Shown here: one piece after another, positions 1 to 9,537 of the stretch
How positions within the stretch are numbered: the first letter of the stretch is position 1
Layout: each line of letters opens with the position of its first letter
Source of the DNA: Methylobacterium oryzihabitans
GTDB lineage: Bacteria > Pseudomonadota > Alphaproteobacteria > Rhizobiales > Beijerinckiaceae
Assembly (NCBI RefSeq): GCF_004004555.2
Contig: NZ_SACP01000021.1
Span: 31,796 to 95,795 of the forward strand
DNA: 64,000 nt
Reading direction: 5' to 3'
Notes under the pieces: generated by a model
The model's input: the letters and a program-made list of their open reading frames with translations, nothing else
Told to the model about the DNA's origin: nothing
The model's database searches: none
Position numbers and translations under genes: made by a program

Positions 1-527
1 GCGGCGCGCACCGAGTCGAGCACGGCGCGTCCCTCGCTGATCCCGACGAGGTAGGGGTGAAGGCCGGGCGTGCCGAGGCCGGGATAGTCCGTCGCGGCCA
101 CGATGTAGCCGCGGGCCAGCATCTCCTGTAGGCCCTGGATCGAGCGATAGAGCACGCGAGCCAGGGAAGGGGCGCACTTGTCAACGACGCCGGTGGTCGG
201 GTGCGCCCAAGCCACGACGGGCCGACCTCCGGGCGGTATCGGTCCAGCCGGTACGATGACCGCGCCCGAGACAGCAATCGGCTCGCCTCGCAGGCCGGTC
301 GAGCGGTAGAGCACCCGGTAAGCCGATGTGCCGTCGGGCGCGTTGGCCAGCGGTTGGGCATCGAGCAGGGTGCCGGGCGCAGTCCGCGCCCCCGATCGCA
401 GCTGGGGCACGGGCTGCGCAAGCGCTTCCCCCCCGCCGATCAATCCGCAGGCGATCATCGCGGTTGCGAGCAGGCGCACAAAAGCAAAAGCAGGTTGGCG
501 GATCGGGCGCCACGGGCGATGCATCAT
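1..527 (-). CDS. Secretory lipase-like alpha/beta hydrolase, N-terminal part (cut by the window edge)
   Basis: The reading frame is open from the ATG at 527 to the left edge, about 175 residues. Residues 14-38 form a signal peptide ending near ALA-Q. The mature part contains AWAHPTTGVVDKCAPS near residue 110 and TDYPGLGTPG followed by VGISEGRAVLDSVRAA. I recognise these as the conserved blocks of the secretory lipase (LIP) family, whose members hydrolyse esters outside the cytoplasm. The catalytic serine and the C-terminus lie beyond the window. The start is chosen because AAGGA sits 8 nt upstream of two adjacent ATG codons. The substrate is unknown. A candidate operator at 593-613 lies about 65 bp upstream. 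Confidence 0.75.
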   Translation of the reverse strand, partial: MMHRPWRPIRQPAFAFVRLLATAMIACGLIGGGEALAQPVPQLRSGARTAPGTLLDAQPLANAPDGTSAYRVLYRSTGLRGEPIAVSGAVIVPAGPIPPGGRPVVAWAHPTTGVVDKCAPSLARVLYRSIQGLQEMLARGYIVAATDYPGLGTPGLHPYLVGISEGRAVLDSVRA

Positions 528-592
528 GCTCGCAATCCTTGATGAAGATCTGGAAGACACCTTCTCTCCTCCACGATGCCCAGTCGGACCCG

Positions 593-613
593 GTTAGTCA
601 TGACCTAACGAGC
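593..613. promoter_or_regulatory. Candidate operator upstream of the lipase gene
   Basis: GTTAG at 593-597 and CTAAC at 605-609 form an inverted repeat around TCATGAC. The 16-nt string TCATGACCTAACGAGC (598-613) recurs with one base missing at 2425-2439, upstream of the TetR gene. A shared site near a regulator and near a possible target suggests a TetR operator, but this is inference. Confidence 0.4.
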
Positions 614-621
614 TTACGACG

Positions 622-867
622 TCAGAACCGCTGCTCCCGGCGATCCGCGTTGGGACTACGCCCATGGTAGGCGGCCATGCAGCTGTGCCAGAGCTGGGAG
701 CCGAGATCCCAGAGGCTCAGACCGTTCGGGTTCGGCGCGGTGAAGACCTGCGTCCGGGCCTGCTCGCGACAGGCCGCGTCCGCGGGCCCCTGGATTGGCG
801 GTTCGTTGGCCAGGACTCGGCTCGTCGCCGAGACGACGAACACGAGGGCGAGCACACTCTTGCGCAT
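622..867 (-). CDS. Small secreted protein of unknown function
   Basis: An 81-residue protein. The first 20 residues (MRKSVLALVFVVSATSRVLA) are a convincing signal peptide, and a GAGG ribosome site precedes the ATG. The mature part has two cysteines and a C-terminal stretch with LWDLGSQLWHSC. I do not recognise a family. It lies between the lipase fragment and another small secreted protein on the same strand, so it may be a short periplasmic or extracellular protein. Apart from the export signal nothing indicates its role. Confidence 0.55.
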   Translation of the reverse strand: MRKSVLALVFVVSATSRVLANEPPIQGPADAACREQARTQVFTAPNPNGLSLWDLGSQLWHSCMAAYHGRSPNADRREQRF

Positions 868-1157
868 GATGACCTCACAGACGCTGGCTTGGGGACGATA
901 GGTCCGATGCTAGACGCTGGTGGCTTCGACCCAGCTGTCTCGGATCCCTGAGCACGACGATAGCAACATACACGGACTGCGCAGCAGGATCGGTCGACGG
1001 CCACGCCGGCGTGCGAGCGTTCGCGGCGAGAGACACCGGCTCGGCGCTTATGGTCGTCGTGCTCCGTCGCGCCCGGCTCCGCAAGAAGCCGGGCAACGAT
1101 GATTGTGATAGGGAGATGTTGCTTGGTCCGGCCGACGCCGACCAGACCTGCCGCGGA
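868..1157. other. Intergenic, no gene supported
   Basis: The overlapping frames here show no start signal and no recognisable protein on either strand. It separates two small secreted-protein genes. Confidence 0.5.
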
Positions 1158-1472
1158 TCACTTCCAGCCACCACCCGGCAGGCGCCCGTGATACGGGGTA
1201 TTGCGGCAATGGCCCCACGGACCGCGCCAATAGCCAGGAGGGCAGCCGTTGCCGACGCGCGTCTGGTAGTAGCCGTTCGGCAGGCGCCCGTAATACGGCG
1301 TGCTCCGGCAGTGTCCCCATGGACCGCGCCACGCACCCGGACCGCATCCCCCAGCGACCTGCTCGATCAGTGGGGTCGTACCTGACGGATTAGACACCGG
1401 CATGGCCGAAGCTGGGACGGCCGTGAGGCCCATCAGCGCCACGACAGCGGCGGCGCGAACGACGTGAGACAT
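1158..1472 (-). CDS. Small secreted protein with two copies of a Gly/Cys/Trp repeat
   Basis: A 104-residue protein with a signal peptide ending at VPASA. The mature chain contains two near-identical modules of about 30 residues, each built as GC-PG-WRGPWGHCR-TPY-GRLP with two cysteines. The first begins near residue 42 with GCGPGAWRG and the second near residue 75 with GCPPGYWRG. This resembles the small exported proteins that NCBI labels with a GCG_CRPN prefix-to-repeats domain, which are frequent in Methylobacterium and Bradyrhizobium. No biochemical role is known to me. The spaced cysteines and aromatics suggest a small, disulfide-stabilised envelope protein. Confidence 0.65.
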   Translation of the reverse strand: MSHVVRAAAVVALMGLTAVPASAMPVSNPSGTTPLIEQVAGGCGPGAWRGPWGHCRSTPYYGRLPNGYYQTRVGNGCPPGYWRGPWGHCRNTPYHGRLPGGGWK

Positions 1473-1664
1473 GGTTCTGATCCTGACAAGAGTTGGCGGA
1501 GGATAATGCCGGACCGTTCGGAGACGCAGTGTCTCCGTCGCCAGCCGTTTTCTTTTTTATCGAAACCGAGCACTATAACAAGGGAAACGCTCAGCATAGA
1601 GGCTCGCCTCGGCAGAATGGCCTCGATCAGGCCAACAACGAGGACTGTCGCACTCGGGTCAGCG

Positions 1665-2294
1665 TCATGGGAAATCGATGACGTCGAGAACGACGTCGAA
1701 GAAGCTCTCAGCTGTCGTGCCCTCCGGCAGCGCCGCCAGGGTGCGTTCGAGACGACCGTCGATCAGCAGCGCCGAATAGCCATGGATCAGGGCGCGCAAC
1801 GCTGTGCGCTCGGCTGCAGCCCGTACCGGATCGACGCCCTTCGCCTTCTGGATCTCGTCCGCGAAGTCGTCCAGTACCCGGCTTGCTTGCTCCATGGCCT
1901 CCCTGAGTGCGGGACGGGTCGGATCGAGGTGGGCACTGCGCGACATCAGTACCAGCAGGCCCGGATGTTCGATTGCGAAATGGAGGTAGGCGCGGGCCAT
2001 GGCGTGGGCTCGCTCACGCAGGCCCGGGCCTGCGACCCGGATGGCGGTGTGCAGGTGCTGAGCGAGGCGCCGTAGACCGTCCGCTGCCAACTCGCTCAGC
2101 AGGCCGGTCAGATCGCCGAAATGGTTGGTGGGCGCGGCGTGGGTGACGCCCACGGCCCGTGAGATCGAGCGGAGCGAGAGAGCCTCCAGCCCTTGGGTAT
2201 CGATCACGCGCTCGGCTTCAGCGAGGAGGGCCTCGCGCAGGGCGCCATGATGATGGGCGTTGGCCTTTTTGACCAGTTTCATGAGGAGGTCCAT
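1665..2294 (-). CDS. TetR/AcrR family transcriptional regulator
   Basis: A 209-residue protein. The N-terminal helix-turn-helix (about residues 18-65) contains LSLRSISRAVGVTHAAPTNHF, a TetR DNA-binding block. The C-terminal part with HFAIEHPGLLVLM resembles the WHG-type TetR ligand domain. The displayed start may be five residues too long, because a second ATG lies at 2282. Family members normally repress their own and neighbouring genes and release DNA on binding a small ligand. The candidate operator at 2425-2439, and its match at 598-613 near the lipase, are the best hints to targets. The ligand is unknown. Confidence 0.8.
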   Translation of the reverse strand: MDLLMKLVKKANAHHHGALREALLAEAERVIDTQGLEALSLRSISRAVGVTHAAPTNHFGDLTGLLSELAADGLRRLAQHLHTAIRVAGPGLRERAHAMARAYLHFAIEHPGLLVLMSRSAHLDPTRPALREAMEQASRVLDDFADEIQKAKGVDPVRAAAERTALRALIHGYSALLIDGRLERTLAALPEGTTAESFFDVVLDVIDFP

Positions 2295-2704
2295 CTCGGC
2301 GATATGCGATATTTACATCGGAAACTTTCCACTGTCAACTGTCCAACGGAAATGAATCGTACCGAGGCGGCCTCCTCCGGTTGGCACTGGTCATCTCGTT
2401 GCTGAACTCGGCGGGCGTTCCCCCTCATGACTAACGAGCCGCTGTCGCCCTCGATGCGGTGAGATTGCCAAGCGCTTTCCCAGAGCCTTACCCTGCAATC
2501 GAGCCAGCGAGCGGTGCAAGCTCGGGAGCCACTTAAGGATCAGTGGCGATACAAGATGTTTCCAATGGAAACGCTATGCCACTGGTACTTCGATGTCCAA
2601 GCTTGGCACTACGAGTGTAAGTTGGCGCAGCGTCCACACTCATCACCCGGCGGTACGTCTCGGAAGGCCGCTTTTGGCGTTTCGAGACACGTCAACTGCG
2701 GGGT
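2295..2704. other. Intergenic region of about 410 bp
   Basis: No coding sequence is supported on either strand. The region is less GC-rich than its surroundings. Next to the TetR start it holds CGATATTTACATCG (near 2309), a short imperfect inverted repeat, and the candidate TetR site at 2425-2439. Confidence 0.5.
2425..2439. promoter_or_regulatory. Second copy of the candidate TetR site
   Basis: TCATGACTAACGAGC is 130 bp upstream of the TetR start. It matches 598-613 except for one missing C. Its first 11 bases are also the reverse complement of 593-603. Operator function is inferred from this recurrence only. Confidence 0.35.
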
Positions 2705-3355
2705 CTACGACCTTTGCGAGACATTCCCTCGGCTCGTGGCGGGTTCGCCCCGCCCACCGCGTCGGCTACGGTCGGTCGAGATCCGACGCGATGCGGCAGG
2801 CGCGACCCGGCGCCGGTAGAGGCTGCCGAGGATCCGTGGGTCGAGCGGTTCCAGGTCCGGGATGCCCGTCACCCGGTTGCGGCCCTCCCGCAGGTCGGAG
2901 AGCGAGACGTAGACCGTGCCCGGTGTGAGGGGCTTGCGGGCGATGCCCCAGGTCGACCCTGCATTGACGTTGCTCGCCTCGATTACGGGAGTTCGGCCGG
3001 GGGCGAGCCACCCGACCGTCCGGCCGTGCTCCCGCTTGAGCCGGGCGTCGGCCTCGTCCGTGACCCGGGCCGACGCCCGGGCCATGCTGCCGGCGCACTC
3101 GAAGCCCTCATGCTCGATCAGCACGTCGTCAGTCGTGATGGGGCGCAGAATGAGGAACGCGATCGTCGGCGGGTGTAGGCCCTTCTCCTCGCTCATCTCG
3201 GCGTAGCGGAGGTGCCAGCGGTAGGGTGGCGCGTGGCTGATCATCACCTCGACCGGCACGCCGGCCTCGGGCTGGAGGCCCTTCCGATCGAACAGGCACA
3301 GGATTGCGTCGATCTCGGCGATCGGGTCGCCCTTCTGGCTCTGGATGGGAGTCAC
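2705..3355 (-). CDS. Hypothetical protein, unrecognised
   Basis: A 216-residue protein starting at GTG. No signal peptide or membrane segment is visible. The central part (residues 30-170) has mixed hydrophobic strands such as PTIAFLILRPITTDDVLI and looks globular. The last 40 residues are very rich in Arg, Gly and Ser and may be read-through rather than folded protein. I recognise no family. It sits with another unrecognised gene between the TetR gene and tRNA-Lys, a typical place for a small island. The start and even the reality of the gene are only moderately supported. Confidence 0.4.
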   Translation of the reverse strand: MTPIQSQKGDPIAEIDAILCLFDRKGLQPEAGVPVEVMISHAPPYRWHLRYAEMSEEKGLHPPTIAFLILRPITTDDVLIEHEGFECAGSMARASARVTDEADARLKREHGRTVGWLAPGRTPVIEASNVNAGSTWGIARKPLTPGTVYVSLSDLREGRNRVTGIPDLEPLDPRILGSLYRRRVAPAASRRISTDRSRRGGRGEPATSRGNVSQRS

Positions 3356-3484
3356 GATCCCGTCTCGTCCCCCTGAGCTTGCGTTTGTCGTCGGGTGACC
3401 AGAGCAGGGTGCGGCTGCACCAATTGGGGCTGCACTGGTGGGCGCGGAGCGGCTGGCCGCATTGGCGGCGGAGGGGCACGACCC

Positions 3485-4231
3485 TCAGCTCGCGGGGTCC
3501 AAGACCTGCGGCTGGGCCGAGATCGCGACGGCGTTTGGCGCGAGTGGGAGTGAGCGGGCGAGCTGCTCGGCCGTCAATGGAGTGCTCTCGTCAACGATCA
3601 GCGCGCGTGGTCCGGCCGGTGCCGAGTTCGGATCTCGGGCGAGCCACGCCGTCAGCCGATCGTTGGCCGCCCGCCATTGCGCGTCCGTCGGGCATTCGTC
3701 GCAGCCGTGCGCGCGACATGAGGACTCCCCGCACCGCTCGACGGTGTGGACGCGGTCGGGATAGACGCGGCCGAGGGGCGCCGTGACCAAATCATAGCGG
3801 TGGTCGGACGGGGCGCCGTCCGAGAGATGCGCGTCGAGCACCCAGGCGAGACCGCGCAGAGCTTTCGATTCGGCATCAGGGCCCGTTCGCCCGCCGCGGT
3901 GGTGCAGCATCGTCGCGAAGTTCGCGACGTCGACCGGGTCGCCCTTGAGGACGTGCTCGTTGAGCATGGCCGCCAGGCTCTCGACAGAGCACCGCTCAGC
4001 GTCGTTCCAGCCCCCGCGCCCCTTTTCCCGAGATCGAGCGAATTCGGCCTTCGTGGCAGCTGCGAACGCATCCACGGCCACGTCGTCCGGGTGAGTGGGG
4101 CGGATTAGCGCCACGCTCGCAGAACCGACAGCGCTCGATGCAGCAGAAACGGTCGGATGGCTCTGGCCTGTCGCCGGGATCACGTCTTCGTGAACGAAGC
4201 TCCAGCCGGCGGCATGCAGAGCGCTGACCAC
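3485..4231 (-). CDS. Phage- or island-type hypothetical protein with a Cys/His cluster
   Basis: A 248-residue protein with a GTG start. Residues 65-110 (KGRGGWNDAERCSVESLAAML and DVANFATMLHHR) resemble a segment I associate with prophage or island proteins of Methylobacterium and relatives. Near residue 165 CGESSCRAHGCDEC has four Cys and one His at zinc-ligand spacing. The frame stays open upstream of the GTG for about 30 codons but offers no other start, so the 5' end may be truncated. The gene lies just downstream of the 3' end of tRNA-Lys, which supports an island remnant. Function is unknown. Confidence 0.5.
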   Translation of the reverse strand: MVSALHAAGWSFVHEDVIPATGQSHPTVSAASSAVGSASVALIRPTHPDDVAVDAFAAATKAEFARSREKGRGGWNDAERCSVESLAAMLNEHVLKGDPVDVANFATMLHHRGGRTGPDAESKALRGLAWVLDAHLSDGAPSDHRYDLVTAPLGRVYPDRVHTVERCGESSCRAHGCDECPTDAQWRAANDRLTAWLARDPNSAPAGPRALIVDESTPLTAEQLARSLPLAPNAVAISAQPQVLDPAS

Positions 4232-4420
4232 GAGAGCGGTCCGATTTGCCGCGATCCCGCCCTTGAGGCCAGGTTCGAGGGCCGCGCAGATGATGTCAGA
4301 AGGGGAAGGTGGTGCCTGGGGTATCTGAGGTATTGGAACGCTCCGTCAGGGAAGGATTCCAACGGCTCTCCAACAACCCGGTTATGCCTCTCACCAAGTA
4401 GCTCTGCTGCTTGGGGAATT

Positions 4421-4496
<76 letters not shown>

Positions 4497-4615
4497 GTCA
4501 CTCCGAAGAGCGAGGTCGGAGCGGTCACCAGCCGCTCCGTCTGTGAGGCGGGGATCTACAGGCTCGACCCGGACGTGTCCAGCCCTAAGATCCGCCGCCG
4601 CGCAGATTTCCCGCC

Positions 4616-6190
<1,575 letters not shown>

Positions 6191-6271
6191 GGCGGATCTC
6201 TGGAGTTCGGTCCCGGGACGAACGGCGTCGCGCAGGGACGGTCGCGGCAGGGTGGCTCGGGTCTCTGCGGT

Positions 6272-6312
6272 CCCCTGAAGGCCCAGGCGCACGCCCGGAC
6301 GGCCCTCAGGGG
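6272..6312 (-). promoter_or_regulatory. Candidate leuA attenuator hairpin
   Basis: CCCCTGAGGGCC (6312-6301) can pair with GGCCTTCAGGGG (6283-6272), a 12-bp stem with one G-U pair around a 17-nt loop. It overlaps the leader-peptide stop. No clear U-run follows, so it may act as an antiterminator or a Rho-linked element rather than a classic terminator. Confidence 0.5.
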
Positions 6313-6407
6313 CTGATAAGGAGAAGGCCGGCGAGACGGAGCGCGCGCGACGTCGCCACCGCGGGAGCGGGGCGGTCGGTCGTCAGCGCGGAGCCGGCAT
6401 GAGCCAC
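6306..6407 (-). CDS. Candidate leuA leader peptide
   Basis: A 33-codon frame starts at GTG 6407 with AGGAG nine nucleotides upstream and ends at TGA 6306. Its C-terminal residues LRLAGLLLISP carry CTC-CTC-CTT-CTC-CTT-ATC codons, five Leu and one Ile, just before the stop. The stop codon lies inside the left arm of a strong hairpin in front of leuA. This is the arrangement expected of an attenuator leader, where ribosome stalling at Leu codons would change RNA folding. The peptide is inferred and no homologue was checked. Confidence 0.55.
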   Translation of the reverse strand: MAHAGSALTTDRPAPAVATSRALRLAGLLLISP

Positions 6408-6519
6408 GGCTCGAATCTCCTGATGCGGGGCGCCGATCCGGCGTCATGCCCCTCGCGAGGGCTCTCCGTTTACCGGCCGCGGGGCGCGCTGACAAGACGC
6501 GGCAGCGACTCGCACAGGG

Positions 6520-6700
6520 CAATCGGGTGAAACCCGATTGTCGATCCGTCGGGCGCGAAGAGCGCCCCGCGCAGCGGGTCCGGGAGGACGAACGTCCTCT
6601 CGGACGCAGAGCGGAGCGAAGCCAAGTGAGCGGACGCGAATGCCGGCGCCTGAGGCCAAGCAAGAAACCCAGGGCAATCGGGTTCACCCGATTGCCCTGG
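6520..6700. repeat. Paired palindromic repeats upstream of the lipoprotein gene
   Basis: CAATCGGGT-GAA-ACCCGATTG at 6520-6540 is a hairpin. A longer version at 6669-6700 has perfect 14-bp arms (CCAGGGCAATCGGG and its complement) around TTCA. Both share CAATCGGG. They look like a dispersed REP-type repeat. The 120 bp between them has no supported gene. Confidence 0.6.
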
Positions 6701-6790
6701 CGCCTCGCATTGACCGTCCCCGACCGGCGGGCCACAAGCTTGGCCATGCGGCCTAGCCCGGCCGCCGTCCGGTTCACGGGGAGAACAGCC

Positions 6791-7129
6791 GTGTCACCCT
6801 CACTCCGCCACGGGCTCGCCGCCCTCGTCCTCGCCGCGGCCGCGCCGCTCGCCGGCTGCAACTCCAAGGCCCCCCCCGCTCCGGTCGCCGCGGTGCCGGC
6901 GGCCCCGGGTCCGGTCGCGGCGCTGGTGCCCGGCGCCGGCTGCGGCCCGGCGATCGCCCGCACTCAGGCGGTGGTCGACAGCGACGTCGCCACCGGCAAC
7001 CTCAACGCCCCGGTCGGGCAGCGCTTCTCGGCCGACCTCGCGGTGGCGTCGAACGCCTGCGCCGGCGGACGGGACGTCGAGGCGATGCGCCTGCTCGCCG
7101 CCGCCAAGGCGCGCTACGGCTACCCGTAG
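6791..7129 (+). CDS. Small lipoprotein, function unknown
   Basis: A 112-residue protein. The GTG start at 6791 follows GGGGAGA and is chosen because it gives a compact lipoprotein signal: a basic start, the hydrophobic run LAALVLAAAAPLAGC and the lipobox LAGC near residue 22. Upstream in-frame ATG codons would add an arginine-rich extension. The mature chain is rich in Pro and Ala, then contains two more cysteines and an acidic helix (RDVEAMRLLAAAKARYGYP). It should be anchored to the inner or outer membrane. I recognise no family. Confidence 0.65.
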   Translation: MSPSLRHGLAALVLAAAAPLAGCNSKAPPAPVAAVPAAPGPVAALVPGAGCGPAIARTQAVVDSDVATGNLNAPVGQRFSADLAVASNACAGGRDVEAMRLLAAAKARYGYP

Positions 7130-7133
7130 GGCG

Positions 7134-7838
7134 TCAGGCGCCGGCGAGGGCGTCGGCGAGGAAGGTCCGGACGTAGCCGGGCATGCGGGCCGGGTCGATG
7201 TCGCCCGGCCCGCGCACCACCACCATGCCGGCGAGTTCGGGCTCGGCCTCGCGGGCGAGATGCGCCTCGATGCGGGCGAGGACGGCATTGGTCTCGTCCG
7301 CCAGGACGACCGGCTCGAGGATTCCGAGCAGCCCGCCGTCGCGCACGACGACGAAGCCCTCGGTGCTCTCCGGCCCGACGAGGCCGGTCTCCTCGGTGAA
7401 TTCCCGCCGGGCGCTGGCGGCGAGGTCGACGGCCCCGTCCGGCCCGACATCCGAGCGGTCGGGCGTGCCGCAGGCGAAGTACGCCTGCCCGGCCCGGGCG
7501 GTGTGCCCGCCCATGCGGCCGAGCAGGTAGGCGCCGTCCGCGGTGCGCGGCGCCAGCGCGGCGAAGACGTTGGCGACCGAGTCGTCGGGAAAGCCGAGGT
7601 CGATGAACGCCGTCAGGGCGGCGTAGTCGGACTCGAACAGCCCGAGCCGCAGCGTGCCGTCGGGCTCCACCGCGAACTCGTGGGCGAGCAGCACCGCGCC
7701 GTTGAACATCGCCGGCGTCGCGGCGAGGCGGCGGCGCCAGTTCGCGGCGATCGCGGCGCGGGCCTCCCGCGCCCAGGCCCAGTCGTGCGGCCCGACGCGG
7801 GCGCGGACCCGGCGGACCCGGGTAAGGGAGACGCTCAC
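7134..7838 (-). CDS. NUDIX hydrolase
   Basis: A 234-residue protein. REFTEETGLVG is the core of the NUDIX box (REUXEEXGU), which binds the divalent metal for hydrolysing a nucleoside diphosphate linked to another group. About 100 residues precede the box, longer than in minimal NUDIX proteins, so this may be a family with an extra N-terminal strand domain. The GTG start overlaps the stop of the PhzF gene by 4 nt (GTGA), so the two are translationally coupled. The substrate cannot be told. Confidence 0.85.
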   Translation of the reverse strand: MSVSLTRVRRVRARVGPHDWAWAREARAAIAANWRRRLAATPAMFNGAVLLAHEFAVEPDGTLRLGLFESDYAALTAFIDLGFPDDSVANVFAALAPRTADGAYLLGRMGGHTARAGQAYFACGTPDRSDVGPDGAVDLAASARREFTEETGLVGPESTEGFVVVRDGGLLGILEPVVLADETNAVLARIEAHLAREAEPELAGMVVVRGPGDIDPARMPGYVRTFLADALAGA

Positions 7839-8749
7839 AGCAGCAGCTCGCCCCGGGACACCACCACGGCGCTGCCGCCGATCTCGGCGCCGCGCAGGGC
7901 GCCGCCCTCGATCACGAGCTGGAGCGCGATCTCGCTCGGCCGGCCCATCTCGTAGCCCTGGGCGATCATTACGTCGTGAGTGCCGTCGCCGAGGGGCTCG
8001 CACTGCATCAGCACGCCCGCGAAGGCCGCCGAGGCGCCGCCGGTGGCCGGATCCTCCGGGATGCCGCTCGCCGGCGCGAACATCCGGGCACGGAAGGACT
8101 GGGCCGGGTCGCCGGTCTCGCGGGTGTAGAGAAACACCTTGGCGCCGGCCCCGAACGCGACCTGGAGCGATTCGACGCTCGGCTTCGCCCGCCCGAGGGC
8201 GGCCAGGGAGCGCACCGGCACGAAGTCGAACGGCGTGCCGGCGGTGTGGCGGCTCGGCCGGTGCAGGTCGAAGCCGATCTCGGCCGGGTCGAGGCCGAGC
8301 GCCCGGGCGACGGCCTCCGGCTCCGGCCCGAGCCCGCCGGCCTCGCCCCAGATCTCGGGCAGGCGCGGCAGGCGGAACCGGGCCCGGCCGCGCCCCTCGC
8401 CGGTCTCGACGATGCAGGGCACGGTGCCGACGGTCTCCTCGAGGCCGAACGCCACCGCGTCGGCGATCTCGGCGCGCTTGTCCTGGAGCGCGAGCAGCAC
8501 GGCGGTCCCGACCGTGGGGTGGCCGGCGAAGGGCAGCTCCTGGCGCGGGGTGAAGATGCGCAGCCGGGCCCGGTGGCGCGGCTCGTCGGGAGGGAGCACG
8601 AACACCGTCTCGGACAGGTTGAACTCGGCCGCGATCGCCTGCATGGCCATGGCGTCGAGCCCCTCGGCATCGAGCACCACCGCGAGCGGATTGCCGGCGA
8701 GCGGATGCTCGGTGAACACGTCGAGGGTGGCGAAGCGGCGCGCGGCCAT
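7835..8749 (-). CDS. PhzF family isomerase/epimerase-like protein
   Basis: A 304-residue protein with the two-fold PhzF (diaminopimelate-epimerase-like) fold. Diagnostic blocks are LDVFTEHPLAGNPLAVV at the start, ELPFAGHPTVGTA in the first domain and GIPEDPATGGASAAF in the second. Glu47 in NLSETVF is the expected catalytic acid. Family members isomerise small metabolites. Only one branch makes phenazines, and no phenazine operon is present here. The gene is coupled to the downstream NUDIX gene, suggesting a shared metabolite or repair role. Confidence 0.88.
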   Translation of the reverse strand: MAARRFATLDVFTEHPLAGNPLAVVLDAEGLDAMAMQAIAAEFNLSETVFVLPPDEPRHRARLRIFTPRQELPFAGHPTVGTAVLLALQDKRAEIADAVAFGLEETVGTVPCIVETGEGRGRARFRLPRLPEIWGEAGGLGPEPEAVARALGLDPAEIGFDLHRPSRHTAGTPFDFVPVRSLAALGRAKPSVESLQVAFGAGAKVFLYTRETGDPAQSFRARMFAPASGIPEDPATGGASAAFAGVLMQCEPLGDGTHDVMIAQGYEMGRPSEIALQLVIEGGALRGAEIGGSAVVVSRGELLL

Positions 8750-8840
8750 GGATCTCTCCGGTTCGACTCTGTGGTGCGACGCAACACGCGGGGGCGGGCG
8801 GGCGCAAGCCCTTATCGGCCTCTCCCAGCCTTGACGTCTC

Positions 8841-8867
8841 TACCTTATAAGGTAAACCTCAAAAGGT
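8841..8867. promoter_or_regulatory. Tandem operator sites of the higBA operon
   Basis: Two copies of ACCT-N4-AGGT lie side by side, ACCT-TATA-AGGT at 8842-8853 and ACCT-CAAA-AGGT at 8856-8867, with centres 14 bp apart. The first extends to a perfect 14-bp palindrome. TTGACG at 8831 is a possible -35 box. The toxin ATG follows at 8877. Autorepression by HigA or the HigBA complex is the obvious reading. Confidence 0.6.
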
Positions 8868-8876
8868 GGGGCAGCG

Positions 8877-9239
8877 ATGGGTGGACCGATCAAGACCCTC
8901 CAGGCGGCCTTCTACACCATGGAATCCGGACGACGTCCGGTCCGGGACTGGCTCATGGAGCTGCCCGCCACCGACCGCAAGACAATCGGCGAGGATATCG
9001 CGACGCTCGAGTTCTGCTGGCCGATCGGGAAACCGAAATGCGCGCCCATCTCCGGCGTGAAGGGATTGTACGAGGTCCGTTCGACGATTTCATCGGGTCG
9101 GATCGCCCGCGTCTTCTTCGTTCTGGTCGGCCCGCGTATGGTGCTCTTGCACGGCTTCATCAAGAAGACGCAGAAGACGCCCGAGAAGGAAATCGACCTC
9201 GCCACAGCCCGGATGAAGGACGTGCTGCGCCATGAATGA
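8877..9239 (+). CDS. higB: HigB/RelE-like toxin (phage Gp49-like family)
   Basis: A 120-residue basic protein of the Gp49/HigB group, mRNA-cleaving toxins of the RelE fold that act on translating ribosomes. The conserved pattern is visible: RPVRDWLMELP near residue 20, GLYEVRSTISSGRIARVFFV near 65 and LLHGFIKKTQKTPEKEIDLATARM near 95. These are the strand core and C-terminal helix of the family. The start follows a GGTGGGG stretch. The gene overlaps the antitoxin by 8 nt and is placed first, as in HigBA rather than RelBE operons. Confidence 0.88.
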   Translation: MGGPIKTLQAAFYTMESGRRPVRDWLMELPATDRKTIGEDIATLEFCWPIGKPKCAPISGVKGLYEVRSTISSGRIARVFFVLVGPRMVLLHGFIKKTQKTPEKEIDLATARMKDVLRHE

Positions 9240-9516
9240 CAATCCGAGGATCGGCGAGAGCTTCGACAGCTTCCTGCGCGACGAAGGCCTCTACGAGGAT
9301 GTGACGGCGACGGCGATCAAGCGCACGCTCGCGCTCCAGATCGAGCGGGAGATGCTGTCGCAGAACATCACCAAGTCGGAACTCGCCCGCCGCATGCGGA
9401 CCAGCGCGACGCAGGTCGGCCGGCTGTTCGACCCGGACAACGACCGCATCCAGCTCGACACGCTGGTGAAGGCGGCATCCGCGGTCGGGAAGACGCTCGC
9501 GGTCAGCCTCGTCTGA
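9232..9516 (+). CDS. higA: HigA antitoxin, XRE-type DNA-binding protein
   Basis: A 94-residue protein. Residues 40-85 (REMLSQNITKSELARRMRTS followed by ATQVGRLFDP) are an XRE/HTH_37 helix-turn-helix. It should neutralise HigB by direct binding and repress the operon at the two ACCT-N4-AGGT sites. The ATG overlaps the end of higB, giving translational coupling. The short length and neat gene order fit a complete, probably active module. Confidence 0.87.
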   Translation: MNDNPRIGESFDSFLRDEGLYEDVTATAIKRTLALQIEREMLSQNITKSELARRMRTSATQVGRLFDPDNDRIQLDTLVKAASAVGKTLAVSLV

Positions 9517-9537
9517 TCGCCCCCGCCTTCGGGAGGC

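Noticed and set aside
2514..2819. Small plus-strand frame between TetR and the next gene
   Set aside because: It has no ribosome site and no recognisable protein, and it overlaps the end of the minus-strand gene.
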